A model generated the notes under the pieces. It had not been told where the DNA came from. It was given only the letters and a program-made list of their open reading frames with translations, and made no database searches. From the NCBI GenBank assembly GCA_020081605.1, contig JAHREC010000009.1, positions 3,782,001 through 3,846,000 of the forward strand: 64,000 bases of DNA. Direction: 5' to 3'. The position numbers and the translations under genes are program-made. Below are positions 1-12,819 of the stretch, in pieces (within the stretch, counting starts at the first letter, position 1; every line of letters starts with the position of its first letter). The DNA is from Albifimbria verrucaria (lineage: Eukaryota > Ascomycota > Sordariomycetes > Hypocreales > Stachybotryaceae).

Positions 1-3000
1 AGCAATCCGGCAGTCAAGACGGCGATTTAGCTCTGCTGACATCGGGCCCCGGCTAGGTTGGTTCTGTTCTAGAGCAGACACCGTTGCAGTGACGCCCCTC
101 CCCTTCGACCTAAGCTAAATAAAAAGACGGGCTGTGGTTGCAGGACGAAGAGCCGGAGCGTGGGCCACAGTCTGATCATTACATCAGAAAGCTGTTATAC
201 GACGTTGATGCGATTGGGGTGCTGCATGAGAAAAGGAGGTCCTCATGCTGCCGCCTCCGACACGCGCACAGCAGCAGCTCGGGTGATTGGACAATCTTCT
301 TTTATGAGACCTGTAATTCTCACATTGCCAGGTCACATCCATCGGAGCCAATGGCCCTGTCCAGTACTCTGTTCTCTGTTCTCTGTACTCTGTACTATGT
401 ACCAGCAGTTCCCACAGAGCCTCGCCCGCCCGCCCCTATATCTGACCGAGTAAGGAACTGACGACATCAAGCAAGGTTTCTCTGGCACGAACGGGCTTTC
501 GGTGAATTGCGGGAAAGGATCCGCCGAAGTGGATGGAGATGGCCCATGGCTTGCACAACGCAGACGGGTGGGGGCCTCTTCAATTCTCGTGGAATGGCTA
601 CTATGTACCTACTCCAAATGCTTGGATGCCGCATGCATGTGAAATTTGCATGGATGCTAACGCCAGAGCCAGTCAATGCTGCCATGCCATACCATACCTG
701 TATGTCTAACATGGTTGAATTTGTGCTTGCTTAGAATTGCCGGTTGCATCTCCATACCGCTGCTTGCGGCTGCCGGTGCTAGGGCAAGACATGCACTCGA
801 TGCCGGTGGCATTCCTGTCCAAAAGGAATTCTGGATTCAACCCGGCCTTGCTGGCCCTCCGTGGGACACTGGAAGGGACAGAGACAGACGTGGGCCTCAA
901 GGTTTGGGGACAAGGGTCGCTCGCGTGCCACGACATCGCCGAGGAATTCTCGGTCGCATCGTCTTGTCAATATTCATTCACTCACTCATCTCAACATCCA
1001 AGCCCGAACATTTCTGGGTGCTCCAGTCTAGGTCTGGCTAGCCTAGCCTAGACCAAGGGCAGTTCCTCGTCCCCTTCCTTCACTTCTTTTCAGGACATAC
1101 AGCTCCGTGGCCAGCCATGGCACGGCCTTTACTCGTCAACCACAAACGCCAGACAACGACGTCTTTGGCATGACGGACCATTCAGTGATACCCGAAATGG
1201 ATGCATTTACCTGACCCCTGGTCGTCTTCTTCTGGGATCCCTGGCAGACCGACTCCCCAAACCCCTGACTGTGGATCCGGTCTCCGGCCCAAGTCTTACC
1301 CACTCATTCGGTGCGACAGCACTCCAGTCCCCATCGCCAGCGAGGAATTAACTTTTGAGTGATGCTTTTGCAACAGCTGTCGGGCTGTTTATGCCGTGCC
1401 CCAGAGAAAACGACATCTGTCAGAAACCTCAGACGGGAACGCTTGTATTGATTGAGCATCACCAAGCTTCACACCGGTTCGTCCAGGTTCATGGAAGGAG
1501 CCGATCTGTCCTATTCTGCCGACTAGACTCATGCTTGCTGTCAGCATTTATCGTCCTCTTTCTTCCGTGGATCCTACCTCCATGTCAACCTTTGTCCTCC
1601 ATATGCAGGTACTGGCGGATGACTGCATATAGACCTGTCCCAGCCGTCCCGCTCGCAACTCGCATCGACACCACTACGTCGTCTATCGGATTGCCTTCCC
1701 CTCTCCACCGCTACCATGATCCCGAAAGCTTGCTGTATGCTCTGCTGTCTTGGTTGCTTCTGTTGTACCCCACATGAACCACTTCAGCCGGGGAGATTCT
1801 CCAGGTCCATCTCGATCCACACGCACACATCTTGCTCGAAGAAGAAAAGCTTTTTTCCCTTGACCCGCGATCCTTGCCTATTCATGAGCTTTATATTTCG
1901 CGTACCTTGACCAATATTAGAACATAGCCTCTCAGAACCTGCAAGAACCTTGGCAGGGGAAATTGCCATGCTGCAAGATATCGAGGACATGACGCATGCA
2001 CTTTCAGAGACGCCTTATCCTGATCCATGTCACGTCTGAGAACCGACTTTCGATTTGTCCATTTTCCTGGCATCGAATTTCCAAGTCAGTTGGTTCATGA
2101 CCACCCGCCCCCTTCTCCTAGTAGCACTAGCCATTGGCATCCACCCACTTCCGGTTCACCTGCTCCGGTCGAGCTAGAAAGCTTTTTCCCCTCTTGTCTT
2201 TCGTCCTTGGTCGTGACCGTTTGCTTCCTTCCTATCCACTCGTTGAGCTCACACGGAGCGACAAGGGTTGGACCTAATTCCACGAGGCCCCATTCGCTGG
2301 CACCGCCACAATGGTTGAGTGTAGCATCATTCCCGTAGCTCCCGCCAGTAGAAGGAGGTAGCCCAAGCCAGGGGCCGCCCCATCGTCTGATCACGATTGT
2401 CGGTGCACACACGACTGGAAGCGGGCCGGTGTAAGCTAATTTTCTAGAATGCCGGCCGAGTCACGACTCAAAACTACGCCTTGGTTGATAGTCTCTTTGC
2501 GTGTCAATTTCCTGATTATTGACGACAGGATGCCGTCATGAGCCTGGTAGAGACATATCTTCTTGTCTTACAATCGCGTTTCTCCTCCTTTTTCTCCCGT
2601 TGTTCTAGTTAATGGGTAGACCCCAGCAGCACAGCTTGAGTTTGGCCATGTGTTGAGTACGAGGTGTAGTGTCTAAGATTTAAGTGCTTATGGGACCTGG
2701 CTCGACAACATGTCAAAACTCTCAACTTCACATGCACTGACAAATCACCATTTTCGTCTAGAAAAGAAACTTATTACCGCTTCCGTGACAGAAAACAATA
2801 TTAGCCTACAATCGGAGCCCTCTAGATGGCACGGATGCTTCCCGCATCCTCTCTTTGCTAAAATTGGAAAATGCTCTACTCTAACGGTTTCTTGGCAAAG
2901 TTTATGCGTCCTCGTATTTGGTATAATACTGGCGCGGTTCTGTGAATATATAGACCCTCATAGCTGTTTTCGTCCCCGTAGATCCGCAATGACAAACGGG

Positions 3001-4929
3001 TATCTGACGTGTACGTTCGCGCTAAACTATGCCCTTGTTTATCTTATTCCGTATTGTGCCATAGTAGCTGCTGTGAGTTGCTTAAAGTAGAAACTGCGAA
3101 GTCGAGACAAAATCATGGTGTAGCTTGTAGACAGGGATCACGGTTCTTGTGCTATGACTAAAGTTTCAGTGAGGGTACCTGGAGGCTGCGGTTCAGTATA
3201 TAGACTACGAATGTCTGATTGAGAGCTGCTTTGACGAGTTGATGCAGAGCGTGAGTGGGAATATGGCAGATGTTTAAACATCTCTTCTACAACTGGTGCA
3301 GGGACTGCTAAGAGTGACTTTGACAGACGGTTTCACGCCATCATCATCTTTGAGCAAAACGTTTGGAGATGCAGCCAATTCATAACAGGTGTCGAATTTG
3401 AAGCAGAGACCGAATTGTTGCACAGTTGAGAAGCTGGCACCAGAACGTTCTTGTAACCTCTGGGAAGAGAAAGCCTTTTGCAATTGTCATGACAAGCCTT
3501 CAGTATAGAGACATTGAGGTTCTAGAATGATGTGAGATTCAAGGTGTCATATGAACTTTTGCAACATTTACTGTAGCCTACGAGAAGAGGCCTGTGGCTG
3601 TTGAAGAGCTGAGGGTGGGAAGGAGGAGTCATAGAAGTCACAAGGGGTGATGGTGGAAATATATCACTCGAGTTTTCTCGGAATTGGGGTTGGATATCTA
3701 TTCAACTCGCACCACCTAGTGCGTTCCCATCATTCCAACGTTACACTATTTGGATATGTTAGATGTCCTGAGTGACATCGACACAGCCTTAAAGTCCTTT
3801 CTTCGACAACGAGGATGATTCCAGGCCTACACCAAGCGATACAGTTGATAGCAACAGGCTGAATTCATTCTTAGGAGTGGGTTATACACTTTCAAGAAGC
3901 AGTAGATCGTGTATGTGCTTGAGGATTGCTGTCAGCAGGAAGAATGCCCATTTCAACTTCCCATCATTATTAAATGTAACCATAACAACTTTAACAAACA
4001 TTCTCAATGAAATAGGAAATAGCAGTTCTGTCTTGGTGATATTAGGATCTCAGGATAATTGCTCTCCCGACGACATGATCTTTGTATATCTGCTTCGTAG
4101 CAGCGACCATGTGCTGTCATTGGCATCATATTTATGAAACTGATGGCACGTTAAGCACCAGACACAGTGTTTAATGTTGTTACAATTTCGTAATTTGAAA
4201 AGATTGCACTATCTATGGCCATTACACTGACCTCGCCATCGTTAGGATATAGGACCTGGCTAGATGTGATTCTGTCAACATACCACCACCCATCATACCT
4301 ATATAAGCGACACAAGACAAGCCCAACCATGAAAAGATTTTGGAACTATTGAGCTCATTTATATCAGAATTCTCGAATAAAGGGAAATCTTGGGAAGTTT
4401 CGCCAAGTTCACCTTACCAGTGACTACGAGGAGTTGGATGTATTTCTGATCTCACTTTCACCGTGTAACTGACCGGGCTTTTGATCACTCAAACATTGTA
4501 GATGAAATTTCCCTACCGCATATTTATTTATTAGTGTCCTCGTGTATTTAAACGAGTAGCTGTATTCAATGCTACCTCGTTTTCAGATGGCTACGCTTGT
4601 CTGTCTGAACACAATGAACCGCATTATCGTAGCTCTTGGAAAGGGTGCGGCCCTACAATCATAAAAGGCTACTCTTAAAGTACTTACGTATGATCTAATT
4701 TGCGAAATAGGCTTGCAATATCTTCCAGAACCCCAAACCTCCTTTATACAGAGTACGCTGCCTCAACCTCGGCGCGGAAGACAGACGAGGCCGGAGATCG
4801 GACGTGAACAATTGGCGGCGACGATCAAGAGGCGTAATCTGTATTGAAGATGTCTCAACTACACTTGAATTTGATATGCTGAATCATGAGAGCGTAAGGT
4901 ATTTGCGAGTTGGTCAAGTTGATGACTAG
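1..4929. other. Gene-poor region
   Basis: No open frame here shows a recognisable domain, a coherent exon chain or coding-like composition. The longest frames (about 140 codons near 1355-1777) are low-complexity or interrupted. From about 2.5 kb the sequence becomes visibly AT-richer than the rest of the window. I see no terminal repeats, transposase or reverse-transcriptase motifs. It could be a long intergenic region or a decayed repeat too diverged to recognise by eye. Confidence 0.5.
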
Positions 4930-5226
4930 CTATCGGATCAGCCCCGTCACGGCGATGACACTTGATGTCAGCACGACTAACGAGACAGGTAGAATGAGAC
5001 AATTCACGAATATATTTAAAACGTAATGGATTGTATCGAAGCATATTTTCTGAAGATTGAAGGCTTCCAATACTGCGAGCGAAGTCTCCGGGGTAGGTGC
5101 CGTTGCTGATGAAGATGGGGCAATTGTAGCGATTTGAACACTGCCATGCTTACAGAAGAACTGAAATGCTATGTAAGTAATTCTGATAGCAATTAGGAGG
5201 CAGTGAGGGATAGGAAGCTTACCCAT
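4930..5226 (-). CDS. Small candidate membrane protein (80 aa)
   Basis: I do not recognise a family. The proposed structure is a 4-nt first coding exon (5226-5223, ATGG), an intron from 5222 to 5169 with a GTAAGC donor and TACATAG acceptor, and a second exon 5168-4930 ending in TAG. The phases close exactly at 81 codons. The product begins MAFQFFCKHG, has a Ser/Thr/Pro/Ala-rich stretch and ends in one strongly hydrophobic segment of about 27 residues (NIFVNCLILPVSLVVLTSSV onward), so a C-terminal membrane anchor is inferred. It sits alone in a gene-poor, AT-richer block. It could be a lineage-specific gene or a chance frame; the clean splice signals are the only positive evidence. Confidence 0.33.
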   Translation of the reverse strand: MGKLPIPHCLLIAIRITYIAFQFFCKHGSVQIATIAPSSSATAPTPETSLAVLEAFNLQKICFDTIHYVLNIFVNCLILPVSLVVLTSSVIAVTGLIR

Positions 5227-8200
5227 CGTTGTGCTAGATGTTGAAACAGCAAGAAGATGACATATAAGGAACTGCGTAATAAGTATTTGGTCTCGTAAAC
5301 ATCCATTTACCTTATTGAATGGATGAATCTTATTTTCAAGTAAGTTATTATACTGTAATAAACCAATTTAATCTTGTAATATTGCCTGTGACGACTTTTA
5401 TGATGAGGCATGCTTGGCTCAGGGCTTCAAAACGTGGGCATCCGCAAGGGAAGGTAGAGACTTCGAGAGATAAGTGAGCGACTCAGGTTGCTGCAGGGTA
5501 CTTAGAAAAAGAGAACACGAGGAGAAGTAATGCGCGAGAAACTGAAAAGGTAATGCCACAAGAGGTCTAGAAAATTACGTATCATGTTGTGCAGACAGTT
5601 GAACCCGTGACGGTAGAATCCAGAAGGTTGAATCGTTTCTTTACTTACATACTCAGGCAATGAGTAATAATACATCAAAATGGATTTAAGCTATCGATTG
5701 TTCGAATCAGATGATACATTCTCTGGAACCACTGTACCATTTCCTGCCCTGAATCTTGCAAGTTTCCCACCACCCATGGTAAGACCAGTATTCTACCCGA
5801 GACAAAGATATCTTATTATAGCCATAGTGGAGGACTAAGTATAGGAATCCTGTAGCCTTGCTTAGACATCCCATCGCCTATGAACATGCTAGCCCTGGGC
5901 TTAGAGGCTTCGAGATTGACACTATTTCACCGATGTAACATGTATATATGAATGCACTCACCAGCACCCCTCAGTCAACGTGACATATATTGGAGAGACT
6001 TATTTGGAGTTTCTCCCCACAAATACGTCTATCTATGGTCTGGTGCGATGCAGTTGGTCCGCCAAGGGTTAGGTTCTACATCACGGTGTTGCTCCAACAT
6101 ACCAATTAGAGCATGACTGTAACCCGACACTGAACACGTGTTCACTGTAGAGATTCTAAGAAGATTCGAGCTATTTTAATGAAAGGGAATTTGTGCCATA
6201 GATGGGATAACGAAGCCCAGATCATCTCTTTTGGAAACCGCCATCTGGCTATTGCTTAATGTCGGGTGCTGAGAATGTTATTACTCTAACATACACCAGA
6301 ATCTGGGCCTAGGCCAGTGAGATGGCATAGACCTGTTAAGAAACCAAAAGCGATTCATAAGGCAGAGCATGTCAAAGAATTCCAGATATTTATGAGAATA
6401 TTAAATCGTGGATGTAAATGTGTGGAGAGGGTACTGGTAGTTTGTTACTTGCCTAATCCGGTAATTCCTGATCTAGACTGCCGAAGGAGTATGCAATCCA
6501 GATTCTTTTACACTGCTGCCATTTACGGCACTTGTCAATCACGTTATTGTAGAATAGAGACGGGTATATGACGAAGCAGATTGGGGGTAAGATGGGCCGT
6601 TCAGTACGTAAGCCTCGTGCTTACAACAGAGGCGGCTCTAACACGAAATGTAGTGTAATGTAATTCTGGTTGGGTCGCGAAAAGAAAAGTGGTGTCGATC
6701 GGTCGACGCCAGCATGTGGAAGTGCAAAAGTTCCAGCGCAGGCAATGCGCATGAAGGGACGCGCACGACGGTCTTTTTCTTTTCTTTTTCGTATGGCCGT
6801 TTCATCCGCTCGGAGTTGAGCGAAATGGACGGCGAAAAGAAAGTTCGCAAAAGTTCCTTGCGACGGACGGGAGCTTTTGCAACTGTGGCCAAGAATGGTT
6901 GGGACTTTTTTTTCTGGGCTTGTCACTCGGCCAGTTGGAATCGCGAATGGACCACTGGCGAGGACTTTTGTCTTGCTCACTTTTTTAGCAGTTCCAGAAT
7001 GCGGACACGAATGTCTGAATGAATACGCCTTGATTGAGAACTGTCGTCTTGAAGGTGCTGTGGGCATGAACATGAGGAGCGCCGTTGAGTTAATTTAACA
7101 TGCATACTGGAACCCCTTATGTGCTTGATAGTTCGATCTTCCATCGCAGCCGGGAGCCGAACCCTTCAGGGCATGGGTAAAGTAGAGATGATACCCTAGG
7201 GGTGATCGCACCCAGCACACCACGTTGAGACGATGCCCAGCAATCATAAAGGCTGCTTCTGCTGCAAGCCCATCCAGGTGGCAGTGGAGACCAAGGAGGG
7301 TCAAAAGGCCCCTTGGCAAAGGGGAGATATCACGAATACCCTTCGGTACCTCGAAAGCCGCTGTTATCGTGGTAGAGGTAGATGTAGCTTGCTAGCAATC
7401 ATCTTGGAGCGGCCTTGATTGGACCAAGGACCCAGTCAGCAAGGATACTGTAGCCGGCTGACGAAAAATGTGGAGTGACCAAAAAAAAGCCAAAAGCCAT
7501 CACTCGATTCTTATTTCCTGGACTTCGGGTTCCTCCAGCACAGCGCAGCACACAGCGCCGTACGTACAGTAAAGTAACAAGCAACTCTCGCCAGTTTTGG
7601 AGGGTTGCGTTTCGTGCTTGATGCCAAGGGCTCCGCTCCGCAACGAGACCTTTCTTATCGGGCCCGATGCGTCCCAGGCCCCAGGCCCCAGGCCACACAC
7701 ACTGTCGACAACCATGGCGCAATCTAGCCCATCGCTCTTCGTCCAGCCTGGGCAGCGCGACCATGCCCGTCTAGGCAGGTGTGTGGCTCCCCCAGATGGC
7801 GCTGATGGTGCCGATGGTGTGGTGTTCTGATAGCGACCAGGCCAACCAGATGTGTCTTGGTCCTTGCAAGCTCAGGGCGCCGAGTCTCGCCCAGGAGCGC
7901 CACATTGCGACGGTAAATGGCTGGGATCCCCGGAGCTAAGCTAACCATGGGCTTGTGGTGATGTGGTTAGAGCCCAGCGCCATGCCAGGCCCTTCCACAC
8001 CTGGCGACCCAGGCTCCTACCGACGATAAAGGTCCTGTCGTGCAGGCCGGGGTTTGGTTCAGCTGGCGGCCCTTTGGGGGCTTTCTGGTGGATGCCTCGC
8101 TGCTCCGTACGCCGGAACGGCTGAGCTGGTTCCCCATACAGAGGGCCTTCCCCTCAAAGTCCCTTCCGCCTGTCTAATCTACCCCAGTCCCCTCCTCTCA

Positions 8201-8322
8201 CCTCGCCATCCTCCCAGCTTCCAACCTCAATTGCTGGAACGACGGCAGACAACGACGATAAGACCTCCTGTCGCCGCTGCTGTCGCCGCTTCTCGCGGGA
8301 GAAGCGACACCAACTCTCAACA
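5227..8322. other. Intergenic region upstream of the OPT transporter
   Basis: No supported gene. The 150-codon minus-strand frame at 6621-7073 has no homologous look and mirrors a similar plus-strand frame. At 7672-7693 a short direct repeat of the unit CCCCAGG occurs. The last few hundred bases before 8323 are pyrimidine-rich, with CTCCCAGCTTCC- and AACTCTCAACA-type leader sequence, and probably hold the promoter and 5' leader of the transporter. Confidence 0.45.
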
Positions 8323-10968
8323 ATGGTGCCGTCCATTTTCCGCAAGCGCCATGAGGCCGAGGAGATCACCCTCTCCCCGACCCTCTCGAGGCTGAGGCCG
8401 TCGCTACCGGCGTCGGCATCGAGCACCTCAAGCACCTGAGGGAATTCGAAAAGGCGCACAAGTTCGATCCAAACTTCCCCATCGACGAGCTCACCGACAT
8501 CGATGCCGCCATCGCCACGGGTCATGCCGAGAAAGGCATTGAGATTGAGCACGCGCTCATGGAGGACAACAGCCCGTACCCCGAGGTAGGTTCCCTTAAG
8601 TCGCCTGCTCAATCAAACACCAGGCCTACGAGCACCGACCTGGGACAGCGTCGTTGACTGTGTCTTTCTTCATTTTAGGTCCGCGCTGTCGTCCGTAATT
8701 ACGATGTAGATCTTCCCGCCAACACCATTCGCGCCTGGGTTATCGGTCTGATTCTGTGCGCTCTCGGATCCGGCGTCAATATGCTCTTCTCGCTGCGCAA
8801 CCCCAGCGTCTCCATCACCACCTACATTATTCAGCTCATCTCGTACCCTATCGGCCTGGGTTGGGATATGATTATGCCTGATAGAGTGTGGAACTTGTTC
8901 GGCCTGAAATTTAACCTTAAGCCTGGAAAGTTCAACTACAAGGAGCACGTCGTTATTGTGGCTATGTCTAATGTAAGCGCTTTATATTATCCATCTCCTT
9001 CACTTCTGTTTCATTTGTCTGGTTACTTGTCTAGTATCCAACTCGCTAACATGACTTTAAGGCTGCTTACGGAGGCGGTGCTTTGTACGCCACTGATGTT
9101 CTGCTGGCTCAGCAGTTGTTCTATGGTCAAAACTTTGGCTTGGCCTTCCAGATGCTCTTCGGTATCACCACCCTCTGCACCGGCTACGGTTTGGCTGGTC
9201 TTGCTCGCCGCTTCTTGGTCTGGCCCGCTGCCATGATTTGGCCTGCCGATCTCGTTAACTGCGCTCTGTTTTACACCCTCCACGACCATTCGCCTTCTGA
9301 CCCCAGCAAGACAAATGGCTGGTCTATTGCACGATACAAGCTGTTCCTCATCATTGGCGGCGCTTCCTTTATCTGGTACTGGTTCCCGGGCTGGATCTTC
9401 AAGGGCCTCTCTTATTTCACCTGGATTTGCTGGATTGCTCCCGACAACGTGCTCATCAACAAACTCTTCGGTGGCTATTCGGGCTACGGTCTTATGCCTA
9501 CATCCTTTGATTGGTCTGTCTACAGCGGTTATATGGCGTCGCCTTTGATTCCTCCTTTCCACGCTATTGCCAACGTGCTGGCCGGCATCCTCGTCTTCTT
9601 CGTTTTTATCTCCATGGGCATCCACTTCAGTGGCACCTGGTATGCCGATTACTTCCCGGTGCAGTCCTCCGAGTCTTACGATAACACTGGCGCCATCTAC
9701 AACGTTTCTCGTATCCTAGACAGCAACTTCCGCTTCAACGAGACCGCGTACAAGGAGTACTCGCCACTTTTCCTGCCCACCCAGTTCGCTCTCGCCTACG
9801 GTCTGTCTTTCGCTGCTGTGGCCGCAGTTATCGTCCACGTTTGCCTCTACCACGGACACGACATCTGGAAGCAGTTTAAGATGGCTCGCCATCAGGAGGA
9901 TGATGTTCACATGCGACTCATGAAGAAGTACCGTGATGCCGAGGACTGGTGGTATGGCGGTAAGTGATACATCTGACGGTTCTTGCTAAATAAGTACATT
10001 CGCTAATATCGAGCAGCCTTGTTCGTCGTGATGATTGCTATCTCGTTCGGTGTCGTTGCGGGCTGGCCAACGGGCTTCCCAGTATGGGCTTATGTCATTT
10101 GTATGCTCATTCCAATCGTCTGGCTCATCCCTATCGGCATCGTGCAGGGAATCACCAACATTCAGCTTGGCCTCAACGTCTTGACCGAGTTTGTCATTGG
10201 ATACATGGTTCCTGGACGCCCGATGGCGATGATGATGTTCAAGAACTACGGCTACATCTGCATGGGCCAGGCGTTATACTTCGCCCAAGATCTCAAGCTG
10301 GGCCATTACATGAAGGTCCCCCTCGTGTCATGTTCACTTCCCAGCTCGTTGCCTCCATCTTGTCTGCCATTATTCAGATTGCTGTCATGAACTGGGCTCT
10401 GGAGAAGATTCCTGATGTCTGTTCTCTCGACCAACCGAACCACTACACCTGCCCTGGCGGCCGAGTCTTCTTCACGGCTTCCATTGTTTGGGGTGTTATC
10501 GGGCCTGCGCGTATTTTCAGCAACGGAGCTATCTACTCGTCTCTTCAATGGTTCTGGCTTGTTGGTGCCGTCACCCCTGTCATCACCTGGCTCCTGGCTC
10601 GCCGCTGGCCCAAGTCGATCTGGAGATACGTGAGCATGCCTGTTGTGTTTGGTGGTTCCGGTATGCTGCCACCAGCCAGTGTCTACATCTACCTTTGCTG
10701 GGGCCTGGTCGGCACCATCTTCAACTACTTCATCAAGCGTCGCTACACCGGATGGTGGTTGCAGTATAACTACATCACGTCGGCAGCTCTTGATTGCGGC
10801 CTGATTGTCTCAACACTGCTCATCTTCTTCACATTGTACTTGACGAGTGCAAATGACCCGAACTGGTGGGGCAACAACCAGGCCGTCCACACCTTGGACA
10901 TGGACACCAAGGCCATCAAGTCGTTTGTCGCACCAGGACAGACATTTGGACCTACGCAATGGCCGTAG
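8323..10968 (+). CDS. OPT-family oligopeptide transporter (two apparent frameshifts)
   Basis: This gene encodes a plasma-membrane proton-coupled oligopeptide transporter of the OPT/Isp4 family. Exons are 8323-8585, 8679-8972, 9062-9959 and 10017-10968. Corrected length is about 802 aa, usual for the family. Visible family features include KPGKFNYKEHVVIVAMSNAA followed by YGGGALYATD, the VPGRPMAMMMFKNYG segment, KVPPRVMF, and many hydrophobic helices to the end (GPTQWP). Two single-base gaps break the frame. One is in the CCCC run at 8375-8378 (N-terminus MVPSIFRKRHEAEEITLSP then DPLEAEAVATG). The other is in the CCCCC run at 10318-10322, where KVPPR needs six Cs. Adding one C at each makes all exon phases agree. 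Assembly error is far more likely than pseudogenisation because the rest is intact. Substrate cannot be told from sequence. Confidence 0.9.
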
Positions 10969-11631
10969 GCGTATCCAGGAAAGGAGCTAGGAGTATACGG
11001 AATTTTTCAATTGGAAGGCAGCTCTTCTAGATATGTATGACGGGGAACGAACGGAGTAAAGGAGTGTGTGCTTGTTTCCGGGCCGAATGGATAGCATCTT
11101 GATAGCTTATGGTTTGTCCGACGGGCCAACAATATTCTGGTACATAACAATTGGGAACTTGATATCAAATAATTTCAGATTACAAAGTACAATTTATGGA
11201 GTCATGTATTATATGAGTGAGCAAGGAGTAATTGAAATTGACTGCACTTTGTCAAAGCACTGTACCAGGCGATAAATACCTACTAGGTAGGTAGGTACCT
11301 AAACCAAGTGATGAGGCTGTATCCTATCTGTACCGTATGTAGGGGCATTGTTCGCCAGAGAATTAACTGGATCCCAACACGGCAGATCATCGGTCGTTGT
11401 GCATTATCTATCATTATCTGGCCCCAGCCTAACGAACCAGGCTTTACCACAACAAGGTTGTGAATCACGTGCAAGGGTTAGTGGGGGTGAGCGCGTGGAT
11501 AGGAACCCACTGTCACATGACCTGCTACTCTTCGCACAACACTACGAAATTAGGGCTATCATTTTCAATCCCAAAAATCGCCAGTCGAGAATTCTTGCCA
11601 TCCAACTACACGCCCAACCACAACCGCCAAG
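10969..11631. promoter_or_regulatory. OPT 3' region and eL37 promoter
   Basis: Holds the OPT 3' untranslated region, then the eL37 promoter. Within it are a TAGGTAGGTAGGTACCTA run near 11283-11300, a CACGTG at about 11467 and a TTAGGG box at 11550-11555, about 80 bp before the eL37 ATG. The CCCTAA/TTAGGG box also occurs upstream of the NAC-beta gene in this window. Confidence 0.4.
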
Positions 11632-12204
11632 ATGAGTACGTCTGCCCGCCTACGAGAGCGCCATGCGCGATTGAATTGCATCGTTCGAGATTACTGATGT
11701 TTTCCTGCAGCGAAGGGTACCTCCAGCTTCGGTAAGCGCCACAACAAGACGCACACTCTGTGCCGACGATGCGGTTAGTTAAACCCCTCCGAACGATCTC
11801 GACGGCCTTTTCCGGATGGGTTCCAAGGGACAGCGAGTTGAAAGGGAACCGACTCGGCTGCGACCTCGACGGAAAGGGCCAGGATTTATTTTTGAGGATC
11901 AAATTTGCTGATAGTGCTTGACAGGCCGTCGCTCTCTGCACGTCCAGAAGCACGAGTGCGCTTCTTGCGGTTATCCCGCTGCTAAGACCCGCAAGTGTAC
12001 GTTACAACTCCCAGACAAACACCTCACTCACGGCCATGGTTTACTTACTCGTCATCTACAGACAACTGGGGCGAGAAGCTGAAGCGAAGAAAGACCACCG
12101 GTACCGGCCGCATGCGTTACCTCAAGGATGTCTCCCGAAAGTTCAAGAACGGCTTCCAGACCGGCCAGCCCAAGAACGCTCGTGGCGCCAACAAGTCGGA
12201 GTAA
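11632..12204 (+). CDS. RPL37: 60S ribosomal protein eL37
   Basis: This is the large-subunit ribosomal protein eL37, a small zinc-ribbon protein bound to 25S rRNA. Exons are 11632-11635, 11711-11773, 11925-11996 and 12062-12204, giving 93 aa. The first coding exon is only ATGA; joined to exon 2 it reads [17 protein letters not shown], the canonical N-terminus. The zinc-ribbon cysteines are visible as TLCRRCG and HECASCGY. The C-terminus is lysine-rich and ends ARGANKSE. All introns have GT..AG ends and every phase closes without correction, one of the few genes here with no frameshift. It converges with ELP6 downstream. It is probably co-regulated with other translation genes through the TTAGGG box at 11550. 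Confidence 0.97.
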
Positions 12205-12819
12205 ACCCTTTCCCTTTCTTCAAATTGAAAGAGAGAGACTCCCACCCTGACGGACGACAATACCCCCTTGCCCACACTCCTTGCTGGACGGACCTCAGCG
12301 AAGCGAAAAACTCCTAGACCATGTGGAGAGGTCAAGTCGGCGACACTAAAAGGGATGTGTGCCTTGTGCTTTAGGGGGTCAAGGGAATTCGCACGGTTGT
12401 AGAGGAAACTTTTTGGAGCGGGCGGTGATGGATCGGCTGGAGCATGGGACACGGTGTTTATTGAAAAACGTGTTTGAGCAAAAGGGAACAACAAAACGGA
12501 CCTTTTTGCTTTGATTTGCCTCCCTTTGAGATTCCATAGGGAATTGGCTCATGAGGTCTTGAAATGGCATCTTGATTCTACATGATGCGGGTGCCGCGTG
12601 TTTGTGAACGTGTGATGTTGCCATCGTTGCACCCTTCGTCCTAGAAATGTATGGATGAGCCCATGGGTTTGGACGATGACGGACGGACTGTGTGCAAGGT
12701 CTATCATGGACGTGCTCTGACGCACAAGATGATGTTCAAAGTCCCATTGCTTAGGCCCCAGCTCTAACACCGTACTCTCGGATCCAACCTATTTGCCATA
12801 CCCACGAAATTCCTCTGCC
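12205..12819. other. Convergent 3' spacer between eL37 and ELP6
   Basis: No gene supported. It should contain the 3' untranslated regions and polyadenylation sites of the two converging genes; I could not place them precisely. Confidence 0.4.

Noticed and set aside
6621..7073. 150-codon minus-strand frame
   Set aside because: Mirrored by equally open plus-strand frames and without motif; probably chance.
7110..7200. Possible tRNA because of GTTCGATC and GCCGAACCC
   Set aside because: The acceptor and anticodon stems do not form on either strand and the spacing is wrong.
8323..10968. OPT transporter as a pseudogene
   Set aside because: Both frame breaks are single missing Cs in C runs, identical in kind to those in genes such as RPL24; assembly error is more likely.
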